A stretch of DNA of 64,000 bases from Lamellibrachia columna (lineage: Eukaryota > Annelida > Polychaeta > Sabellida > Siboglinidae): positions 20,413,165 through 20,477,164 of the forward strand of contig OY759263.1 of the NCBI GenBank assembly GCA_963662155.1, given 5' to 3'. The translations under genes were made by a program, and so were the position numbers. Below are positions 55,999 to 64,000 of the stretch, piece after piece. The notes under the pieces were generated by a model. It saw nothing but the letters and a program-made list of their open reading frames with translations. It was not told where the DNA came from and searched no databases. Numbering within the stretch: position 1 is the first letter of the stretch; each line of letters begins with the position of its first letter.

Positions 55999-57759
55999 TT
56001 ATTTCTCCGCCACTAGTTTTGATGTGTGTCTTCCTACCAGAGCGCCTACCCCTTCTCCAATCAAACTTCCCACGGTGCTTCCGATGATGCTGCCTACAAC
56101 AGGAATGGGGATTAGGGCTCCGGCCGTCACTCCTACAACACCCCCTACAGTGCGGCATATTCGCTTCACTGCGATCTTGGCATACACCTGGTTGGAGATG
56201 TCTCCATCCCGAAATTGAGCATTTGCCTTCTTCAAGTCACGACATAGCGAGTAGATTTCGATGCCTATGACGGCGGTACAGGCGACAGTGCCTGCCACGA
56301 TGCTGCAACATGTTTGCTTCCGCACGATTTCTCTGGCAGTGTTCTTAGCAACGACGAAACCACTCGGGGCTGACTGCATTTTGGAGATGGTCTCTCTGAT
56401 TGCATACCGTGCTGCCTTCTCTCCCACTTTCACAAGCGACTTATGGCCGACGCGCTTCAGAGTTGCGAACATCGACTCGACCTGCTCACTCTTCTGGACA
56501 CCCGTCTTGCACCAACGGGCGAAATGCTCGCAGTTGTTACTGGTCACGCTGTACTGGACCTCACTGAGCCGCAACCGACCCCGCTTGATGACCACGTCGC
56601 TGCTGTAGACGGACTGGGGGTGGTACTCCATGCGGTAGAGGCCGTTGTGGTGTTTACACAGGTCGATCCACTCCTCAACGACCTCGCCCTTGTGTTTTGA
56701 CTTCGAGTTTGGTTCCGCGTAGTGGATCACCTTAACAGTTGCATCAAGGACGTTGCTGCACCGGACAACGATGGCGTGGTGCCAATAGCCGAGACTTCGG
56801 TGCCAAGCAAGATGGTCACCAGGGTTCAGTTTCCATGCTGACGAAGGGTCGATCTTTGTACGGCCACATGGGTGGCCATTGCATGCACAGCCACTGCACT
56901 CGGGCATTTCAGTCGAAGTGGATCTGGCTGCACAGGTGCATTCGCTGTGTGGTGGATCTGCATTGGAATTGACTGACACTTTTCCTGTTGCGCCTACGGC
57001 GTGATCTGACACTATTATGACCTTTTCACACTGGCCGCACTCCAAGGCAATGTCGTCGCCAAGGAGTACAAATATAAAGCTATCTGGGTTCTCGTTTCCG
57101 CAGTCGCACAATGACACGCGAATCTTTCCTGGATCTTCCATCCAACGGAGTACTTCGTCATACGGAGTAGTATCGTCGATGCCAATCATGTCATCACACT
57201 GCCTGCATACTCGCATCAAGATTTCGCCGTCTTCGGTGTCAGGGATGTACAGGAAATCTGATCTGTCGCTGCAGCCACATGAACAAGTTTGGCTGAAGAA
57301 GCTAGACTTCACCATTGTGACGTCCACTTGCGAATTCACTGGTGACTGGGCACTGGCCAGGGGTGAAACGATAACACCCGCCTTCAGTTTGTCAGTTGTG
57401 CAATTCCACCCCCTGGACATTTTTTTCCGTGATGGGAATACTGGGGTGTTATCGTCTATTGGCTGTGGAGTGGAATCTTCTGCAGCTCCACCAACAGTGA
57501 CGCCATCTAACAGGTCCTGTTCCATGCCAGCATTGGTGGTTTGTTCTGGCTTGTCACCACATAAACTCACTTGCCGAACGGGGGAACTCGTATTGCATGT
57601 GATGCACTCTGCGTAGCATATATAATTAGGTGAGGCGGACAGGTCATCAGAATGGTTTGTAGTCGTAAAGAAAAATTCCTCGATATTGTTACCACATTTC
57701 TTGCACTGATATGCACCATTCCACAGACTGTACACCGACCCATCATTCGAAGAAGCCAT
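55999..57759 (-). CDS. LRAT/NlpC-P60 domain protein with N-terminal zinc ribbons and Gly-rich C-terminus, paralogue 2 (586 aa)
   Basis: Close paralogue of the gene at 48534-50498 with the same order of parts. Cys pairs C19/C22 and C48/C52 are slightly altered (CYAEC rather than CATC). C159/C161/C163 with C185/C188, and C218/C220 with C241/C244, are fully kept. The LRAT domain spans about 309-420, with H327 (YWHHAIVV), H346 (KVIHYAEP) and C410 (NNCEHFARWC). The Gly-rich membrane segment is about 538-576 (GGVVGVTAGALIPIPVVGSI). It is 68 residues shorter, mainly through gaps in the linker near residue 130, before the LRAT domain, and after it. I start at 57759 rather than the upstream in-frame ATG at 57837. 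The upstream part is intron, with acceptor TTTCCAG/ATTACTTGG at 57776/57775 and donor GGA/GTAAGT near 57899, and the MASS start is shared by both genes. Stop and AATAAA overlap at 55998-56003; another AATAAA is at 55971. Confidence 0.92.
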   Translation of the reverse strand: MASSNDGSVYSLWNGAYQCKKCGNNIEEFFFTTTNHSDDLSASPNYICYAECITCNTSSPVRQVSLCGDKPEQTTNAGMEQDLLDGVTVGGAAEDSTPQPIDDNTPVFPSRKKMSRGWNCTTDKLKAGVIVSPLASAQSPVNSQVDVTMVKSSFFSQTCSCGCSDRSDFLYIPDTEDGEILMRVCRQCDDMIGIDDTTPYDEVLRWMEDPGKIRVSLCDCGNENPDSFIFVLLGDDIALECGQCEKVIIVSDHAVGATGKVSVNSNADPPHSECTCAARSTSTEMPECSGCACNGHPCGRTKIDPSSAWKLNPGDHLAWHRSLGYWHHAIVVRCSNVLDATVKVIHYAEPNSKSKHKGEVVEEWIDLCKHHNGLYRMEYHPQSVYSSDVVIKRGRLRLSEVQYSVTSNNCEHFARWCKTGVQKSEQVESMFATLKRVGHKSLVKVGEKAARYAIRETISKMQSAPSGFVVAKNTAREIVRKQTCCSIVAGTVACTAVIGIEIYSLCRDLKKANAQFRDGDISNQVYAKIAVKRICRTVGGVVGVTAGALIPIPVVGSIIGSTVGSLIGEGVGALVGRHTSKLVAEK

Positions 57760-57899
57760 TGCAATTCCAAGTAATCTGGAAACATGACAACATAGTCTTA
57801 CTAAAAGGTGAGAACAGACTATGCGCTTTTTACACACACCTGAGAGGCAATCACAAATTACTTTATAGTGGTTGTATCTTTACGCCATGAACACTTACT

Positions 57900-59199
57900 C
57901 CGGAGCTAAGGTACAAGCTTGGTCAACCTTCATCAACATACACACCCACTGCCATGCATGCCAGGCTAGCGCTGCTGGTGGCCATTTTATTAAATCTCCA
58001 TGATTGCAAAGAAATAAAATTATTATTACACGGCATCAGATTTGGCTAAACAAAAGTTACCCATTTGTGCCAATTTGGCCACCAGCATTTTCATCGAAAA
58101 GTATGCAGATTCTTTTTGCAGAATACATGAGTGTTTGTTTTCTTGATGCACATAAAAAAATGTGATCAAAGCAATTTGTATGACTAAAACAATGTCAGGC
58201 TTTAGCCAAAATGGCTAAACAGTTTATAGCATCACATCTAGCCCAGACGGCTGACTGCTGCATGTATGTACTGCTATGCAGGGTTGGCCAATTAAATCAA
58301 GTTTACTTAAATTTACAGTTTGTTCCTCAATTAATTTTTTCTTGTCTTGTTTTAGAATCATTTCATGAAAAATCTAGTTTCACAACCAGTCTGCCCCTAG
58401 AAATGTACTTGGGTCATTCCATGTCAAATCAACCAATTTTCACGAAATTTCAAAAGTTTGTCCCAGAAGTTGCTTAACTTTTAACCAGTGAATAATTAGC
58501 TATGCCTTAGCACTTCTGCAATAGAACTAAGCATTTACATAAAAATTGTGTCTGTAACGCCTATAATGTGAAATGGGTAAGTGCCCAAAAACGCACCCAT
58601 TTTTTTAATCTGTTTTCACGTGCGTCTAACTTGAGAAATTTACAAGCTACATATCTGAAATTTGCTGAATATGTAGACATTGGTACAGATCATCTATGGA
58701 AAATTCAAGAATGATAGGACAAAGGACAATGGGCATACCGGGTGCAACAAATCAATAAAATATTCATTGTAACACAGATTGGTGGTTTAATGTTAACTGG
58801 GCAGTGTTTGCACTATTCTGTGAACTGTATATATCAGGTGTTAGTTGCAAATGTTGCTTGCAGGGTTGAAAAAAATATTGATTTTTAAAATATAAAAAAA
58901 TAGATTTTTTAATTTATAATTTTTTTAAATCTGGTATATAGAAATTTATATAGATGTTTATATTTAGAAACTCTTTCAAACGTGTTCTATTAAAATCGAT
59001 TTGGGAACTTGTCTTAACAGAGGGTACATGATTTTTTCTCATATAAAGACATTAGACAATGTCCACAAGGCCTCACCCCCGTAGTTGCATAATCTGTCTT
59101 GGAAAGGAAAGCATGCTGTGTGTCAGTGGCTGTAGCATTGCTAATTACTGTTTGCTGAGAGGGCAGATTAGCACCTGTCCAGGGCTTTGTGTACTCTAA
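57900..59199. other. Upstream of LRAT-domain gene 2, nothing firm
   Basis: Contains the probable promoter and 5' untranslated exon of paralogue 2 at its start. CAGGGTTGGCCAATTAAATC at 58279 and CAGGGTTGAAAAAAATATTG at 58861 look like hAT-type ends, but partners were not found. Confidence 0.35.
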
Positions 59200-59621
59200 T
59201 ACCCTGTTCACACTACAAACAGGTTTTGAGCCGGATGAGTTAATGCGCATTAACTAAGCCAGTTCAGATACCCTGTTGCATTCACACTGCAACAGCCTGA
59301 ACAGGAGTAGTTCTCGTCAACTAATGCGGTTCGTTTGATTAATGACCTAGAGTAGCAAGTGGGCGGGGCTTTATAAAACACATGCACATATGATTGTACT
59401 GAACATATAACGTTAATGTAGTACATTTTTCTTGTATATTTAACACATTTTAATTATTCCTACTTTTATGACAAGACTGGCTTGCCGTACATCTACCACA
59501 AAGGGCAATTGTTGTCACATACCCAAGAACAAAACACTCGTCAGCAGACGCTCAATAATAATGTCTGGTAAGCATGAAACCGGCTTCACACCGGATTAAA
59601 ACTGCTAGTGTGATCGGGGTA
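59200..59621. mobile_element. PIF/Harbinger-like MITE, 422 bp
   Basis: Terminal inverted repeats TACCCTGTTCACACTA and, at the other end inverted, TACCCCGATCACACTA, followed by related GTTTT and CCGG motifs. It is flanked by TAA on both sides (59197-59199 and 59622-59624), the 3-bp TWA target duplication of PIF/Harbinger elements. No coding capacity, so nonautonomous. Confidence 0.65.
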
Positions 59622-60005
59622 TAAAGGTCTCCAACCAGACTGCAAACTGGTACAGTATTAAACAATTGTAGCCCAGAGTGTCTCACTTGAGTCAACATAT
59701 TGAATTGGTAACAACTAGCACAAGCTCTAAGTGGACTTTAAATCAGTGCTTCTGATTTGAAAAGATACTTCCTCTGGAAGACAAGTTTGTGTGGCTTCGC
59801 TGCATTCAGAAAGGGAATAGCTCAAACATACACAATGTCATAAAATATTTGACTGTCAGGCTATCTGGTGTCAATACAGGTACCCAAGTGTGTGCACTTT
59901 GTGCTTTTGTATTAAAACAACACACAAAACTTTGTTGATCTTGATGCTTGTAAACAATTATTTGTGTTAAATTCATATAAATCATCGATTAAAAAAAATC
60001 GACAA

Positions 60006-60045
60006 AAGCGGTACATAGGCAGATTTTGCCTGAAGACCGAAGATG

Positions 60046-60076
<31 letters not shown>

Positions 60077-60090
60077 TGTATGTATGTATG

Positions 60091-60120
<30 letters not shown>
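60006..60120 (+). mobile_element. CR1-like LINE 3' end (family A) with expanded (TATG)n tail
   Basis: Only about 45 bases of LINE 3' end remain (AGCGGTACATAGGCAGATTT, then GCCTGAAGACCGAAGATGATATG). The (TATG)n tail has grown to about 18 units. A very short 5'-truncated insertion. Confidence 0.88.
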
Positions 60121-60122
<2 letters not shown>

Positions 60123-61394
60123 AGTTATACTTACTTGCATGCAACTACTGACTACTATGCCTGTGTTGTGATCAGCGGACTGTGGCAGTGCCTACATCGC
60201 TCCGCCTAGTGGCGAGCCATAGACATGCTCCACATAGATGATAGACTTTCTTGCATTGCCATGCCATGGCATTGCCATTGCAGCCATGCCCATGGCATTG
60301 GTATGACAACATACTGGATTACCGCCACAAAAAACAATATGCCATTACTATATGGCGTCTTTGTACTATATGTAGTACGTGCCTACGGCTAGAGCAATAC
60401 ATGCTTTATATTTAGAAATGTGTAATTCCAGAACAGTACCTGTCGTGGCTGCGTCATCAGCGGAATTTTTGTCGAAACGAAACCAATACTGACTAAGTAA
60501 AAAACTTCCCCGCTTCTAAAACAGGATTGGACCGTCACCGTCCTTGGCCCGGGCCTGGTCTGTGTACTTCCGGGGAGGTTATTGGTATGAAGTTTGCAGC
60601 TAGATGGCGTAGCAAAGATAGGGAATGCTAGCAACGTTACCAGAAACCCCCGCGGGCAACATGCCAAAATGACAGTACCTCAAACGCGGTATCTTCTCAT
60701 CAAACAAACGTTTCTAGTCGCCGTTAACTGCCCCAATCGTTCGCTATGCCATCTAGCGAAACTTGCTGAAACCTCAATAAGTTTACGTCATTTCCGATCC
60801 GCATTACTGTCGCCATCTGGCGAATTACCAAATATATAAAATTTAACCTTGATTGCCACCCAAGACAAACACCCATAAATAATCAGAGCTTCCATAAAAA
60901 GTTGTGTCGGGAAACATGCGTGAGTTCATGGGCGGATCCAAACTCTGAAATGTCAACAAGGGGTATCTGGTTTCCTAATAGCACCTCTAGTAACCAAATT
61001 TCCACCGAGGACATCACTTTTATATACACTGCCACTGCCACTGGAAAGGATTTGTAAATTGAATATTTCATTTACGTATGCTGTAGCGGTTTTTAAATAC
61101 AAAATATGTAAATTGCACTTAGATAGTTTAGTTTTAAAATGTGTTCACTGACAAGAAAACGTGAATTTAAAATGTGTGGCACTTTTTATTATGGTTAGGA
61201 TATTCATAGTCACTATGTCGTATATCATTATATTATATTATTATTATTTAAAGGTAAAGCTCCAAACTATACGTTTCATGCATATTGACATGTTACTCTT
61301 CATAATGTCATTAAATTTTTTAATCTGTTTTTACAAGTTGTTGGTTGTTTCTATAATATCATTGTTAACTTTAATTTGTTTGACTTTAGCGTAA
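60121..61394. other. Intergenic, nothing recognised
   Basis: Includes a small CCATGGCATTGCCATTGC-type repeat at about 60260-60300. No gene or element identified. Confidence 0.35.
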
Positions 61395-61560
61395 CTGTTG
61401 AACATGACTTTTGTCTTTTTCATGTCGATTCTTAACCCAATATTGTTACTTTCTTTGTTGAGCTCATTTAGCATTTCCTCTAGTTTTTCTGCATTGTTTG
61501 TGATAAGAACAATATCACCAGCAAAGTGCAGATGGCTCAGATGATCACAGTTGATATGTT
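61395..61560 (-). mobile_element. LINE reverse transcriptase fragment
   Basis: The minus strand reads LHFAGDIVLITNNAEKLEEM, then LNELNKESNNIGLRIDMKKT and KVMFN. This is the catalytic FADD region (here FAGD, so inactive) and the following helix of an RTE-like RT. Confidence 0.75.
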
Positions 61561-61569
61561 AATGATTCC

Positions 61570-61870
61570 TCTCTATCACAATCTATCTATATCTACTGCT
61601 AAAACAATATCAACGCATTTGTATTGGCCGCCTTGACCAGTGTAATTCACTACTAAATAACATTGCTAAAAGACACTTGGCTAAACTCCAACGAGTACAA
61701 AATGATCAGGGCGCCTCGGTTTTCACCATCACTACCACTACTTAGACAGTTACACTGATTTCCTGTTACTTGTCCAATTACTTTCAAGCTGTCCACTCTT
61801 ACATATCGTGCTCTATCTACACAACAACCACCCTACTTGGCTAATCTCCTGAATCTTTCATATATCCTTG
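61570..61870 (+). mobile_element. LINE ORF2 C-terminal fragment (CR1/L2 type)
   Basis: The plus strand, with breaks, reads CNSLLNNIAKRHLAKLQRVQ and then frames matching the LHWLPV...FKLLLLTYKCLHG...PPYLADLL region common to L2/CR1 LINEs. It abuts the RT fragment on the other strand. Confidence 0.65.
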
Positions 61871-62189
61871 CTTGATGAAGTTCGAGAAGTCGTTTATTTT
61901 TGTTTTGCAAGTAATGTCACTTGGTCATGTCTTTAAAAAGTGACATTCTGAAAAATGTCCACCAAAACTGTCGAATTAATTGTTGTTGTTGTTGGTGATT
62001 CACATGAACAAATACACTGAACACCGATAAGCGAGGTTAAGTCTTTGGAACATGTCAGAAAGATATGTGCAATGACGTTGCACATCTCTGTAAGTGACTT
62101 ACGGTTTTAAATGATATGTGTTTTATTTTTGCCCCCCCCCCCGCATCCTCAGATACCCCAATGTCGGCGCATCGTGGGAATCGACCATA

Positions 62190-63445
<1,256 letters not shown>

Positions 63446-63725
63446 GGTTGATTCCAATATTTTTAACAAGATATAACAAGATTGCCGTCTAACAACTAGC
63501 TCCAAATTACAACCGGACAAGGAAACCAATTGACACATCGAACGTCCAACACTTTTCCACCTAGGTTTGTACTACAGTAGCCTGTTCTTGTCAGATATCT
63601 GTCAGTTAATTCTGTTTTTAATCATATTCAACACTATTTTTCTCTATACATTTATTATCCTCCATAAGAATGAGTACTTTCTCATTGTAAAACACTGTTC
63701 TTTTATTAACGTAACTCTGTGCCCT
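63446..63725 (-). mobile_element. CR1-like LINE 3' fragment (family B), diverged
   Basis: The minus strand contains a KYSFLW-like segment, an N-rich helix corresponding to KNRIDRYL, and a 3' segment resembling the family B end (CAATTGGTTTCCTTGTCCGG, near ATCTTGTT). It is more diverged than the copies near 10.5 and 17.6 kb. Confidence 0.6.
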
Positions 63726-63745
63726 CTGGTTCTTCAACATGGCGA

Positions 63746-63840
63746 GGGGCGCAGTGGTTGTATGGTAGTGCATTGGACTGCCGGCTGATGAGATTGGAGT
63801 TCAAAACAAAGCCCCAGACAGGGCTGTTTGGAGTTAAATG
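63746..63840 (+). mobile_element. tRNA-derived SINE head
   Basis: GGGGCGCAGTGGTTGTATGG (A-box-like), then TGGAGTTCAAAACAAAGCCCC (degenerate B-box). Too diverged to be a functional tRNA gene. It inserted next to a LINE fragment. Confidence 0.5.
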
Positions 63841-64000
63841 TTATCAGAACATAATCCGTCTGAAGAAAATAATTATAAATATTAGTGTTGTTGTGGTTCT
63901 GGGTCTGGAACCGAACAGTTGGTACCACAGGTCTCGGTTCTACACCATTCCAGACCTGGAACCAAACAGTTGGTACTGCGGTTCTCAGTTCTACCCCATT

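Noticed and set aside
57760..57837. Upstream in-frame ATG extending LRAT paralogue 2 by 26 residues
   Set aside because: This part lies in the 5' UTR intron, ending in a conserved TTTCCAG acceptor, and is not shared with paralogue 1.
63746..63815. Functional tRNA gene
   Set aside because: The A and B boxes are degenerate and the acceptor stem does not pair well; it is better explained as a SINE head.

Overview
This is nuclear DNA of an animal. The genes have introns with GT/AG borders, most of the sequence is intronic or intergenic, and it is full of LINEs, SINEs, DNA transposons, microsatellites and minisatellites. The best taxonomic clue is a first exon on the minus strand near 1.4 kb. It encodes a signal peptide followed by a peptide ending PQGRF-Gly-Lys-Arg, the hallmark of luqin, whose PQGRFamide form is typical of lophotrochozoans (molluscs, annelids, brachiopods). 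I cannot name the species.

Layout. 0-2 kb: luqin-type neuropeptide exon with a TATA box (minus strand). 2-18 kb: no confident host gene, but many tandem repeats, a decayed CR1-like LINE, a diverged duplicated segment and one weak candidate exon. 18.3-19.7 kb: a decayed hAT transposon. 20.3-21.6 kb: FMC1 (minus, 3 exons). 21.7-29.0 kb: IGBP1/alpha-4 (plus, 10 exons). FMC1 and IGBP1 are head to head with 98 bp between start codons. 30.2-44.8 kb: an SNX10/SNX11-like sorting nexin (plus, 6 coding exons). Its first intron holds a nearly complete CR1-like LINE, itself split by a nearly full-length RTE-like LINE with an exact 8-bp target duplication. Its last intron is almost wholly a 44-bp minisatellite grown from the end of exon 5 and its splice donor. 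48.5-50.5 kb and 56.0-57.8 kb: two paralogous minus-strand genes with an unusual architecture: several CxxC zinc-ribbon-like modules, an LRAT/NlpC-P60 papain-like domain with intact His-His-Cys residues, and a Gly-rich hydrophobic C-terminus. 58-64 kb: no host gene; a Harbinger-like MITE, LINE fragments, a SINE head and long TA tracts.

How the genes relate. FMC1 (ATP synthase assembly) and IGBP1 (PP2A regulation) look like housekeeping genes sharing a promoter. The sorting nexin acts on endosomes. The two LRAT-domain genes are a local duplication that kept the 5' untranslated exon, the intron just before the ATG and the polyadenylation region. They are the most likely undescribed system here, possibly membrane-acting stress or immune effectors, but that role is inference. 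All exon models come from reading splice sites and recalled family sequences by eye; no search or transcript data were available.
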